Part shown: positions 1 to 7,075 of the stretch, piece by piece | Layout of the letters: each line of letters starts with the position of its first letter | Numbering within the stretch: the stretch's first letter is position 1 | Source of the DNA: a virus | Reading direction: 5' to 3' (one strand) | Virus record (IMG/VR): IMGVR_UViG_3300027968_000012 | Coordinates: 1-35,764 of that record | Length of the DNA stretch: 35,764 nucleotides | Notes under the pieces: model-generated | Database searches by the model: none | What the model was told of the DNA's origin: nothing | The model's input: the letters and a program-made list of their open reading frames with translations, nothing else | Position numbers and translations under genes: made by a program

Positions 1-65
1 ATATTGCACATGTATAAATCATATTCTGCTTATACACATTAAAGAAAGAGCTCTTCTCTCTAAGT

Positions 66-120
66 GACACGAATAGGATAACTTCCACACTTTTATTACA
101 TCATGACACCTATTCGTGTC
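66..120. repeat. 12-bp perfect inverted repeat with 31-nt loop
   Basis: GACACGAATAGG at 66-77 is the exact reverse complement of CCTATTCGTGTC at 109-120, and the arms extend outward with a one-base bulge. No T-tract follows on either strand, so it does not look like a standard terminator. It could be a protein-binding site or an RNA hairpin. No gene overlaps it. Confidence 0.6.
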
Positions 121-234
121 CACTAACACTCCAGGATACACGACAAGTCAACTGGAAAATTTCTCACCAGGTTTCACCATCAAACCATCAGTTACACGCA
201 TACAGATTCACCTTTACATAAGTTTAGCATGTGT

Positions 235-352
235 GGTGGAGGGTGCTTGTACCCACTGGCGGCATGAAAAGTGCCACGGATAAAAGTGGAGCTGGTTTAC
301 CATAGGTTGTGAAGCCGCTAGAGGGGTCATGAAGCAGAGGAACGGAGTTCCT
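235..352. other. Non-coding segment dense in hairpins, richer in GC than its surroundings
   Basis: No convincing reading frame is present from 1 to 546. This part can fold into several adjacent hairpins: GGGT/ACCC near 241-256, CCACT/AGTGG enclosing a GGC..GCC stem near 255-292, and AGGAAC/GTTCCT near 336-352. Either strand could be transcribed. It may be a structured non-coding RNA or simply the folded 3' flank of the leftward operon. I do not recognise a known RNA family. Confidence 0.25.
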
Positions 353-439
353 GGTGGTATAAGTCTCATGATAGAAAAGAAAGCAGTAATGAGCGGTTTA
401 TAAACTTGGTGAGATACATGTAAAAAGGATCATGGAGAG

Positions 440-519
440 AGAAGGATGCATGATGCTTTTTATCTCCATGAGAGAGAAGGGTGCATGGTTCAAGATGATT
501 AGATAAGAAGATGCATGAT
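440..519. repeat. Three imperfect direct repeats AGAAGGRTGCATGRT
   Basis: Copies lie at 440-454, 475-489 and 506-519 (the last lacks one G), spaced 35 and 31 bases apart. The core TGCATG is itself palindromic. They lie between the left edge hairpins and the end of the leftward 134-aa gene. Possible roles are protein-binding iterons or a repeated RNA motif; nothing in the sequence decides between these. Confidence 0.45.
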
Positions 520-551
520 GGTAATATCAGCTACCCGAAGGGGGCATTACC
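520..551 (-). terminator. Hairpin covering the stop codon of the 134-aa gene
   Basis: GGTAAT (520-525) pairs with ATTACC (546-551), and CCC (534-536) pairs with GGG (540-542) around a GAA loop. The stop codon of the leftward gene (547-549) lies inside the outer stem. There is no clear T-tract, so it may be an RNA 3'-end stabiliser or a terminator for a non-host polymerase rather than a classical intrinsic terminator. Confidence 0.35.
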
Positions 552-951
552 AAGAGTATATAGATAATAATTCTTTGTCTTGATAAGCTTTAGCCCATTT
601 TTTCAAATGCTTGCTTTTAAAATTAAAATGAACATCCCACTTTTGACTATTAGGGAAGTGCCATGCCGTACAGGACATGCCATAACGTTTACGTCTAGTG
701 TGTGATACACTAATGCGTAGAAACTCCATACGGATATGACCAAATTCATTCTTTTCTCGCTTGGCTTCAAAGAATCCCATCTTTTTCATGCCGCTAATAA
801 AGTGAACAATATGATCCCGACTATTAGTAGTATAACTTGGCTCACCATAGAATGTTCCGTTTTGTGTGAGTAGTTTATTGGCCCCATTTATTAAAGTATT
901 CCAGGCTTTATTCACTTGATTCTCATATTCTACAAATACTTGTTTATTCAT
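547..951 (-). CDS. Unknown 134-aa basic protein
   Basis: The frame starts with ATG preceded by AAGGAG at suitable spacing on the minus strand. The product is basic and aromatic-rich, with a cluster around residues 80-100 (SHTRRKRYGMSC) and a Lys-rich C-terminal third. I see no signal peptide, membrane segment or catalytic motif and do not recognise the family. It lies immediately downstream of the polymerase-like gene, separated by a long hairpin, and is probably part of the same leftward transcription unit. A role in transcription or nucleic-acid binding would fit the basic composition but is only a guess. Confidence 0.6.
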   Translation of the reverse strand: MNKQVFVEYENQVNKAWNTLINGANKLLTQNGTFYGEPSYTTNSRDHIVHFISGMKKMGFFEAKREKNEFGHIRMEFLRISVSHTRRKRYGMSCTAWHFPNSQKWDVHFNFKSKHLKKWAKAYQDKELLSIYSW

Positions 952-985
952 TATAGGTTCTCTCCTTGTTTTATGTTATAATAAG

Positions 986-1052
986 CTTGCTAAAAGAATG
1001 GAGGACCATGCTGCACACATGATCCTCACCATAGCACATTCTTTTAGGCAAG
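986..1052 (-). terminator. Long two-segment hairpin at the end of the polymerase-like gene
   Basis: CTTGCTAAAAGAATG (986-1000) pairs with CATTCTTTTAGGCAAG (1037-1052) with one bulge, and GAGGACCATG (1001-1010) pairs with CATGATCCTC (1018-1027) with one mismatch around a 7-nt loop. The stop codon of the leftward 1161-aa gene (1044-1046) is inside the stem. No U-run follows in the minus direction, so the function may be 3'-end formation, RNA processing or coupling to the next gene. Confidence 0.5.
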
Positions 1053-4000
1053 TCTTTGGATGGAAGTTGCCGTTAAGAACATGCTTTGTTTCTTAGCAGC
1101 AGCTTCTTTTATTTCTACACGGAACTTCTCAGCACCAGTAAAGAAGTCAGTATGAGATTGATAAATGTTGCCTACAGCCACTGGTGTATTATTGACTAAT
1201 GCATACACAACATATGTCATTTGACCAGTTTGAGGAAGCATCTCCATTCTCACATAGGCTTCATGTGATTCATTAAAGTATTGTGCTAATTTAGCAGCAT
1301 CTACTTTTTGATTTACGCGGAAGTTTACTGGTACATTTCCTGCTTTAACAGCGAACTTATCTGCTACTTTGCTATTAATTTCACGGCCGGCAATCTTAGC
1401 GCAAAGAGTTAATAATTGCATCGTGCAAATTGTCCATGGGAATGCAATACTCTTTTGCTTCTCATTGCCTTGAGCATCTACATAAGTGCGTTTGCCAGTG
1501 TAAGTCATCCAGTAAGCAGTGTAGCCAATCTCTTCTGGAGTGTAAGCAGATTCTAAAGCAGTTACCAATCCAGAATACATAGCCACAACTTCCTTCTGAG
1601 CAGCACGACGAGTTTTATTAGCTTCTTCCATAGCAAGCTCAAGCTCTTCACTGCCTTCTGCATACTTGAGTTCTGCAGCAAGGATCATTTCACGTTCAGC
1701 CTCCATGATTCTAGCAATGTCTTGATTGTACATAAACTTAATAGATTTTAGTTTGTCTGCAATGCGGTCACGACGATCTGGATTAATCGCAAAGCTGTTA
1801 TTTAGAACATCAAGTATATTATTGTTTTCAATATCCTTCATCATGTTTTCATAGTGCTTCTCTACATTGTCACGCACCCATTGGCGGATATAACGAGAAA
1901 GTTTAGATAGAACACTATTGGTGTATTTGCCACCAGTGCGACCTTTATGAATACGAAGCCAATCTGGATTCACCCACAGTTTCTTACCATCTTTCTCGAA
2001 AGAGGCATACTCTGGCGGGTTCTTAATAAAGTCTAGTTGCAAAGCTAATTCTTCTTCATAAGCACCGCCATGCTTTGCACGGTCAATTTCCCAACCTTGG
2101 CATAGGCGCAATAAATCAATCCATGTTTCATATTGAATGATTTCTTTCTTCATCATAGCAATCTGAGCATCTGCATATTTAACTTTGTTGCCATTCTTAT
2201 CAACAGATTCCATGATCATGTAACCAATCTTACGCACAGCATCAGCAAGTTTAGTTGCAATATTAGTTAGGTAGCCAATTTTATTAGGTTTCATAGTACG
2301 TTTTACGAAATCCTTGGATAATTCATGAACCGCATTAATGAATTCATCTGTATATTGTTCATCCGTGAATTCAATTGTGAAAGCATCTTGTTTAACACAA
2401 GCGGCTGCTAATTCAGGTACATCTTTCATAGCTGGATTAAATGGGCAACCACTTATCCATTCTTGGCCATTCCAGGTTAAGTCAAGAACTGGTAAAGCAT
2501 TCTTTCTCATAAGAGATTTGATAATAATTTTCTCAGTAACCGTTAAGGACTCATCTCCATCCACATCAGCACCTCCCATAGCAAACAGATTAAAATCATG
2601 AACACTCATTACAGCAAGGTTTTGGAACGCACCTTTAGTAGATGCCATTACATAATTCTGAGGAGCAGCGCCTTTTACTATACGACCTTCACCTTTCGTA
2701 ATGGCTGGATTGCGGAATAATGCAATTTCATAAGTAATTACAGATCCTTCACGATTAAACATAAATGCTGTATTAGCTTTTAATCCAACATTGTTTGGAA
2801 CAATTAGTTTTCCATCAACACGTTTACCAATGCGGCCGGCTTCTAATAATGCATATGGATCATGAACTAAGAAACGATAATGTCCTTCTACCGGAATCGT
2901 CCCTGCTTTCCAGTGGTCCAATTCATTGTTGATCAACTGAATAGCTTTGGCTTGCATATAAGCATCTTTAAAAGTAAATGGAGCCAAGTGCATAAAGGCT
3001 GCGAAAGTAGTAGAGATAGAGCGATCTGTTAGGAATTGCTTTTCAGCATCTTCTAATTTACTCATGTTCTCTAATTGAGCAACACCCGCATACTTTTGCA
3101 TGATGCTAGGATCTTTCAATACATCCAATAGCTTATCAAGATGTGGTTGTACAATTTTCCTCATATCCTCAAATGTTAAGCTAGTAATATGAGTAAACTG
3201 ATAAGGAAATACTGTGTGTGGTGCTTTCTTCTGCATTGGCTTGTTGAAACGAGCAATGCGCAATTGAATCTGATGTTTCAATGTGCCATCTTCATTGGTT
3301 TCAAGGTTTGCAAAATCGCCTTTTACTGCAGATTGGAATGCCACAATATTAGCATCATAATACTTGCGCAATCCTGGCACAAATACCATCAAGCCTTTGC
3401 CAAAAGGAGTCAATCGAATTTGCCATGCATCAGATTTTTCGCCAAACTCAGCCATCAATGCCCAATAGATAGATTCATCGCATAAGAGCATGCCATCACC
3501 AACAGTTAATGTCACTGGCTTCTCAGAAGCATCAAACTCCAAGATTTGTTTTGTAGCTTTATCGAATGCTTTGAATTTACCCTCTTTAATGGTCACATGT
3601 CGATCTTCAGCTACATAAATGCTGAATTGATCAGATACTACTTTACGTTCACCATTTGGCAACACTTCTACTTTGGCATTATCAAAACGGACTACATTGG
3701 ATGCAATGGTATTAGTTGCAGATAAGCCAAAACGTTTCAGCATCTTAGTAATATCTAGTTTCCATGCATTATTCTTCATCTTAGCATACGCTTTGAAATC
3801 ATGACCCAGTTTGCGGAAGATTGCAGGAATGGTCATAAAATCTTCTGCTACAAACACTGCTTGCAATAAACGTGCTTGGCTTGCAGATTGAAGCAAGAAC
3901 ACATATTTCACACCATTGATATAGAAACCTTCATCAATCATCTTAGATTGAACTTCAAGACGATACGCTGTCTCTTCATCAATATCACCGTCTTCTGGTA

Positions 4001-4529
4001 GTGGAACAGCCAGGTTCACAACAGCAATATGTTTCATATCAGCTACTAGACGACCTTTCTCATCAGCAACAGGTGCTTTGGCTAATTTATCGGAAAGGTC
4101 AGATTGAGACTGACGCTGCTCTTTTGCAATAGCTACCACTTTATCATCTTCGATTACAGCATTATTAATATCCACTGCATAAGAGATAACAGATGCACGT
4201 GTAGGTGCAACAAGAGTCTTTGGTAATTTATTTTCAGCCAAGAAAGCATTTACCCATTTGCGTTGACTTGGTGCGATACCGGCAAGTTCCGGATTATTTA
4301 ATACATCCAACACATTATATCCATTCGCAACAGCCATCACGATTTTATGAAAGTTCTTTGTATCTTTATGAAGACCAGCACTTGCAGACAATTTGGCAAG
4401 GATGGCTTCAGTAGTGCAAAGTGGATTCATAAGAGCAGAAACACGTCCATTGCGAACCATTTCAGAAAACATACGGTTAACCACTGCTACATGTTTATTG
4501 ATTTCTTTTTGTTTGAAGTTGTTATTCAT
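1044..4529 (-). CDS. Putative single-chain RNA polymerase of the RdRP/YonO two-barrel superfamily
   Basis: This 1161-aa protein carries, in order, the motifs expected of eukaryotic-type RdRPs and phage YonO-like DNA-dependent RNA polymerases: a DG motif (345-346), a WQIRL..FGKG segment with K378, a second lysine in SAVKG (K403), FRNP (605-608), and GGADVDGDE at 652-660 giving the metal-binding triad D655, D657, D659. The spacing of the two lysines ahead of the DxDGD motif matches the order of the beta-like and beta'-like double-psi beta-barrels fused in one chain. It is longer than typical YonO proteins, with about 340 extra N-terminal residues and a long C-terminal helical region. Start: ATG after AAAAGGAG. 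The likely role is phage-specific transcription; an RNA-templated activity cannot be excluded from sequence. Superfamily placement is strong by motif; the exact substrate is inference. Confidence 0.75.
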   Translation of the reverse strand: MNNNFKQKEINKHVAVVNRMFSEMVRNGRVSALMNPLCTTEAILAKLSASAGLHKDTKNFHKIVMAVANGYNVLDVLNNPELAGIAPSQRKWVNAFLAENKLPKTLVAPTRASVISYAVDINNAVIEDDKVVAIAKEQRQSQSDLSDKLAKAPVADEKGRLVADMKHIAVVNLAVPLPEDGDIDEETAYRLEVQSKMIDEGFYINGVKYVFLLQSASQARLLQAVFVAEDFMTIPAIFRKLGHDFKAYAKMKNNAWKLDITKMLKRFGLSATNTIASNVVRFDNAKVEVLPNGERKVVSDQFSIYVAEDRHVTIKEGKFKAFDKATKQILEFDASEKPVTLTVGDGMLLCDESIYWALMAEFGEKSDAWQIRLTPFGKGLMVFVPGLRKYYDANIVAFQSAVKGDFANLETNEDGTLKHQIQLRIARFNKPMQKKAPHTVFPYQFTHITSLTFEDMRKIVQPHLDKLLDVLKDPSIMQKYAGVAQLENMSKLEDAEKQFLTDRSISTTFAAFMHLAPFTFKDAYMQAKAIQLINNELDHWKAGTIPVEGHYRFLVHDPYALLEAGRIGKRVDGKLIVPNNVGLKANTAFMFNREGSVITYEIALFRNPAITKGEGRIVKGAAPQNYVMASTKGAFQNLAVMSVHDFNLFAMGGADVDGDESLTVTEKIIIKSLMRKNALPVLDLTWNGQEWISGCPFNPAMKDVPELAAACVKQDAFTIEFTDEQYTDEFINAVHELSKDFVKRTMKPNKIGYLTNIATKLADAVRKIGYMIMESVDKNGNKVKYADAQIAMMKKEIIQYETWIDLLRLCQGWEIDRAKHGGAYEEELALQLDFIKNPPEYASFEKDGKKLWVNPDWLRIHKGRTGGKYTNSVLSKLSRYIRQWVRDNVEKHYENMMKDIENNNILDVLNNSFAINPDRRDRIADKLKSIKFMYNQDIARIMEAEREMILAAELKYAEGSEELELAMEEANKTRRAAQKEVVAMYSGLVTALESAYTPEEIGYTAYWMTYTGKRTYVDAQGNEKQKSIAFPWTICTMQLLTLCAKIAGREINSKVADKFAVKAGNVPVNFRVNQKVDAAKLAQYFNESHEAYVRMEMLPQTGQMTYVVYALVNNTPVAVGNIYQSHTDFFTGAEKFRVEIKEAAAKKQSMFLTATSIQRLA

Positions 4530-4645
4530 AATTCATCATTCTCCTTTTAAATAAATAGTTTTAATGATTGATTTATTGAGAGTTAACGTCATCGCAATAA
4601 TGGACAAGAGTTTTCATTTTATAAATTAGTGGCTTATATAATGGT

Positions 4646-4771
4646 TTATTTGAATGCAACTGTAATTGCGGCTGCAGCAACAGCAGAAACAAATAATCCA
4701 AGGAAAACCAGATCCATCCCATCTTTTACTTCAAAGAATTTCAATACCTTTACTAATGAATTTGTCAACAT
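4646..4771 (-). CDS. 41-aa single-pass membrane peptide
   Basis: The minus-strand frame starts with ATG 8 nt after GGAGG. The product begins MLTNSLVKVLKFFEVKDG and then has one hydrophobic helix, about residues 20-39, rich in Ala, Val and Phe, and ends in Lys. It has a strong ribosome binding site and its neighbour at 4840-4926 has a matching leader, which supports a real gene despite the size. It sits directly upstream of the polymerase-like gene in the same direction. Function unknown; small phage membrane peptides often act on the host envelope, but nothing here proves that. Confidence 0.6.
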   Translation of the reverse strand: MLTNSLVKVLKFFEVKDGMDLVFLGLFVSAVAAAAITVAFK

Positions 4772-4779
4772 GATACATT

Positions 4780-4980
4780 CCTCCAATATAGTTTATTTGG
4801 CACCCCATTTAAGGGCATGATAGAAAGAACAAAATAGCCTTATAGAAAAGCAACTAAAGATAAAGCACAAATACTGTATAGTGTTACAACACATGCAACA
4901 CCAAATAAAACATGTTCTTTTTTCATGTGATCACCTCCAATATCTAATGATTAGTTGGCGCCCAGTTTTATGGGCATAAT
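4780..4980 (-). repeat. Duplicated leader (hairpin plus SD) before two small membrane genes
   Basis: Read on the minus strand, 4822-4780 and 4980-4934 share the order ATGCCC-AT-rich-GGG(G/C)-GCCAA-...-ATATTGGAGG, that is a short GCCC/GGG(C) hairpin followed by the ribosome binding site. The first copy leads into the 41-aa gene and the second into the 28-aa gene. The duplication suggests a common control element or a recent gene duplication. Confidence 0.5.
4840..4926 (-). CDS. 28-aa membrane peptide
   Basis: The minus-strand ATG follows GGAGGTGATCAC, an almost perfect match to the 16S rRNA anti-SD. The product begins MKKEHVLFGVACVVTLYS and is essentially one hydrophobic helix ending LVAFL. 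Two Cys lie in the helix. It precedes the 41-aa gene with a similar leader, so both are probably co-transcribed towards the polymerase-like gene. No family recognised; the case for coding rests on the ribosome binding site and the membrane-helix composition. Confidence 0.55.
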   Translation of the reverse strand: MKKEHVLFGVACVVTLYSICALSLVAFL

Positions 4981-5006
4981 AAAAAAGGACTCATACACAT
5001 GAGTCC
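4981..5006 (-). terminator. Intrinsic terminator, leftward
   Basis: GGACTCAT (4987-4994) pairs perfectly with ATGAGTCC (4999-5006) around a 4-nt loop, and the A-run at 4981-4986 is a U-run in leftward transcripts. It would end transcription coming from the 177-aa membrane gene and so separates it from the small-peptide/polymerase unit, unless read-through occurs. Confidence 0.7.
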
Positions 5007-5358
5007 CGGGAAGACAAGAAACGTTTATTTAGAAAAAAGAACAGGATGTATGTCCCCATAGCCTAGACATACACCCATAAGAAACTTGAACCAAATGCAC
5101 AAATTGCTACATGTATCTCACCAATAAAACTCTATTGCAAAAGCCAATACTACATGTGGCTGGGATCACCAGTTGATAACCACAAGAGTCTATTTGATTC
5201 TTTGCCTCCTACGACAACATGTTCAAATAAAAAAACATGAGAAATGATGAATACTCTATGGAACTATCATTTCAATTCATTCCAATAGAGGATCATGTCT
5301 GCATTGGATAGATATATCCTTTCACTATCCGCATCATGACCAGCCTTATTAACGGCAA
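5007..5358. other. Non-coding stretch with several hairpins
   Basis: I see no credible gene. It holds TGTATGTC/GACATACA (5047-5054 with 5066-5073), a CTCTAT-GGAA/TTCC-ATAGAG hairpin near 5257-5286, and GGATAG/CTATCC near 5308-5332. A 17-base string TTGGTGAGATACATGTA at 5108-5124 (minus strand) is identical to 406-422 (plus strand). It may be the folded 3' region of the 177-aa transcript or contain a small RNA. Confidence 0.3.
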
Positions 5359-5892
5359 TTAGGCCATGAATAATACGGCAAGATCTACTGCGGCTTTGGC
5401 GACAATATACCAAACCAAGTCAAAGCAGCGGGCAACATAGACAAGACCATATGTTAAGGCATAAGGGGCAAGTGCTGCCCACCCAGCTGCCTCAATAGCT
5501 GCTAATGCAATTGCCATGAACGATTTCTTTTCTTCCTCCTTTCTTTTCTTGTTCATGAGCAATTCCATAGCAACCATTGAGGTAGCCGCCACACTTGCTC
5601 CAACAACGACAGCCGCCCCCATTGTACATGTGGCTGCTCCTGCAAGAAGTGCGCTGCCAAGTCCAATGAGAGCTGCTTTCTTGTTGATCTTTTCAATAAC
5701 TTGCTTGATGCCTTTCCAAGTACACTTGATACCTTTGATTGTCAATGATTTAGTAGTACGATAACATCTTCCAGCATAATCTGCACCGATAATAGTGGCG
5801 CATGCTAATCTTGCTTTAACTTCGTTTAGTGTTTGTTCCATGTCGAGTCCTCCTTTTACTTCTTTTGTGTTGATTGTTGCTGATTTTGTCAT
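5359..5892 (-). CDS. 177-aa multi-pass membrane protein, unknown
   Basis: The first ATG (5892) follows GGAGG at 8 nt. A second in-frame ATG at residue 18 (5841) follows an even stronger AAAGGAGG, so two forms may be made. The basic N-terminal 70 residues precede a long Ala/Gly-rich hydrophobic stretch (about 73-112), a charged loop NKKRKEEEKK (about 114-123), and two further hydrophobic segments (about 125-175). No family recognised. It is preceded by a structured leader and followed by a distant terminator, so it is probably its own unit. A host-envelope or holin-like role is possible, but no specific motif supports it. Confidence 0.6.
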   Translation of the reverse strand: MTKSATINTKEVKGGLDMEQTLNEVKARLACATIIGADYAGRCYRTTKSLTIKGIKCTWKGIKQVIEKINKKAALIGLGSALLAGAATCTMGAAVVVGASVAATSMVAMELLMNKKRKEEEKKSFMAIALAAIEAAGWAALAPYALTYGLVYVARCFDLVWYIVAKAAVDLAVLFMA

Positions 5893-5916
5893 GATTCATT
5901 CCTCCAATAAAATAGT

Positions 5917-6005
5917 TTTTTGGTATGCATGTGAGTGTTCCTAGCCAACACTCATCATCTCAGAGGGGGTGGGGCTCTGAACGATGCATACATGCACACC
6001 AAAAA
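5917..6005 (-). promoter_or_regulatory. Three-way-junction leader upstream of the 177-aa gene
   Basis: A long outer stem joins 5917-5931 with 5991-6005 (core GGTATGCATG against CATGCACACC, one mismatch). It encloses two perfect hairpins: TGAGTGTT/AACACTCA (5932-5939 with 5947-5954) and TCAGAG/CTCTGA (5960-5965 with 5975-5980). In the leftward transcript the second loop is C-rich. It ends about 25 nt before the 177-aa start codon. Such a compact closed fold suggests a cis-acting RNA, a transcript-protecting 5' structure, or a small RNA. Confidence 0.5.
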
Positions 6006-6043
6006 CAACTAGGTACCCCACGCAATTTTTTTATAAAAAATGG

Positions 6044-6132
6044 CCTATATAGGGAATTTCCCCATGTTGCTAATCAGAAGTGCATGCCCCAAAAATTTTT
6101 TTACATAAAATTTTCACCTATATAGAGAATTT
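6044..6132. repeat. Two copies of CCTATATAGRGAATTT, 73 bp apart
   Basis: Copies at 6044-6059 and 6117-6132 share 15 of 16 bases, and both are preceded by CCCC, an A/T homopolymer run and a TATAAAA or ACATAAAA segment. They lie between the leftward and rightward gene blocks. The palindromic CTATATAG core and the position in a divergent control region suggest a promoter or regulator site, possibly for a phage polymerase. Confidence 0.45.
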
Positions 6133-6148
6133 TCAAGAGAATTAACGT

Positions 6149-6178
6149 TTGCAAGATGTGAATGTAACACGTTACAAT
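6149..6178 (+). promoter_or_regulatory. Promoter with overlapping TGTAACACGTTACA operator
   Basis: TTGCAA (6149-6154), an 18-bp spacer and TACAAT (6173-6178) form a sigma-70-type promoter. The palindrome TGTAACACGTTACA (6163-6176) overlaps the -10 element, so a bound regulator would probably repress. It serves the rightward cluster starting at 6212. The same palindrome recurs at 8001 and 18407. Confidence 0.55.
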
Positions 6179-6211
6179 ATAAATATAAAAAAAGAGATGG
6201 AGGCATGATAT

Positions 6212-6385
6212 ATGAACATCATCTTGTACACAGACTGGGTAAATATAGAGCGGTATAAAAAAGGGGAAGAGTGGACGGCTGTAATAGAGTCAAGTCCTGC
6301 TTTCCAAATTCAAGTCCTAGTAAATCCGGAACATATCTTGCAAAAATTCAATAACCTTTGCTTTATAGCAGGAAAAGAAATATAA
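6212..6385 (+). CDS. Unknown 57-aa protein
   Basis: ATG at 6212 lies 8 nt after GGAGG; the closer ATG at 6205 is badly spaced and gives only a 17-aa frame. The product begins MNIILYTDWVNIERYKKG, is slightly acidic and has no membrane segment. It is the first gene after the operator-promoter at 6149-6178 and is followed after 15 nt by the next small gene, consistent with an early operon. Family not recognised. Confidence 0.5.
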   Translation: MNIILYTDWVNIERYKKGEEWTAVIESSPAFQIQVLVNPEHILQKFNNLCFIAGKEI

Positions 6386-6400
6386 AAGGAGAGAGACAAG

Positions 6401-6529
6401 ATGGGGCAAGGAGTCATTAAAGTCACCTCAATTATCGGAAAAGTCTCTTGGAATGAAATCCGGAATGGAGATTGCAGGAATGATTGTAAGATATATGACC
6501 CATTAAAAGAGGAACTATCATGGAATTAA
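6401..6529 (+). CDS. Unknown 42-aa protein
   Basis: ATG follows AAAGGAGAGAGACAAG. The product begins MGQGVIKVTSIIGKVSWN, contains two Cys spaced by three residues (NGDCRNDCK) and ends LSWN. Its stop overlaps the start of the next gene at 6520 by ten bases, suggesting translational coupling. No family recognised. Its place in a tight chain of overlapping genes is the main support. Confidence 0.45.
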   Translation: MGQGVIKVTSIIGKVSWNEIRNGDCRNDCKIYDPLKEELSWN

Positions 6530-6930
6530 TTAAAAAATATATAGACCGATTAGAGCATGTTCATGGAGGAATCTATCATATTCAATGTGATGGAAGTACA
6601 ACGGATGAAGAAATATCCATGATTCATGAGTGGTGGAGGATGTTTTATCAAGATAAATCACCTAAATCCATTTTAGTTGTGACTCGTGACAATGTAGAGA
6701 TTTCGTATCGTACTCAGTTTGACTTCTATACGGCGATGAAATTAGTAAGAGAAGGGAAACGTGTAACACGAGACTATAGTGATGAATCATTTTATATTTA
6801 TATGGATCCAGTTACAAGGATCGTCATGGAACAAATAGTAGACCCGGACGTAGATTATAAACCTACTAGATATGCAATGGATGAGGAAGACATAGATGGA
6901 TTATGGAAGCTGGTGCCATCAGATGAATGA
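6520..6930 (+). CDS. 136-aa protein with a Tad2/DUF2829-like C-terminal half
   Basis: Residues about 67-135 show the pattern of the DUF2829 (Tad2) family: a D-F-x-x-A-M-x-L-V-R-E-G-K-R-V-T-R helix-turn (about 67-83), an aromatic strand (FYIYMDP), and a closing D-I-D-G-L-W-K-L-V segment like the family's aeDW-x-v end. Tad2 proteins sequester the signalling molecules of the Thoeris anti-phage system. The N-terminal half is not part of that family and is unrecognised. It overlaps the genes on both sides, in a cluster of small early-type genes where anti-defence proteins are common. Assignment is by pattern only. Confidence 0.45.
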   Translation: MELIKKYIDRLEHVHGGIYHIQCDGSTTDEEISMIHEWWRMFYQDKSPKSILVVTRDNVEISYRTQFDFYTAMKLVREGKRVTRDYSDESFYIYMDPVTRIVMEQIVDPDVDYKPTRYAMDEEDIDGLWKLVPSDE

Positions 6931-7075
6931 AAAAATAATTGCCATGATGATTGCAGAAATGATGGATATAAACGATGAATCCATTGAGAGCTTGTTACTA
7001 GAAAATAATATAGTAACGGTGTTTACAAGTAACTCTGAATTTATAATAGAGGTGAAAAGAAATGAAAGGATATAG
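6923..7075 (+). CDS. Unknown 50-aa acidic protein
   Basis: ATG at 6923 overlaps the end of the preceding gene and the frame ends inside the start of the next gene (7062), so the three genes are nested end to end. The product begins MNEKIIAMMIAEMMDIND and is Met- and Glu-rich, predicted helical then beta-like (NNIVTVFTSNSEFIIEV). No recognised family. Overlap and spacing support coding; there is no strong SD, which fits translational coupling. Confidence 0.4.
   Translation: MNEKIIAMMIAEMMDINDESIESLLLENNIVTVFTSNSEFIIEVKRNERI

Noticed and set aside
235-352. Possible group II intron (GTGCTTG start, many hairpins)
   Set aside because: No domain V-like AGC...GTT hairpin and no reverse transcriptase frame; the 5' string is not GTGCG.
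2338-3485. Rightward frames of 87 and 98 codons opposite the polymerase-like gene
   Set aside because: They lack ribosome binding sites and lie wholly antisense to a long gene with clear motifs; they are shadows.
4205-4820. Rightward frames opposite the polymerase start and the 41-aa peptide
   Set aside because: No SD, composition not protein-like, and antisense to better-supported genes.
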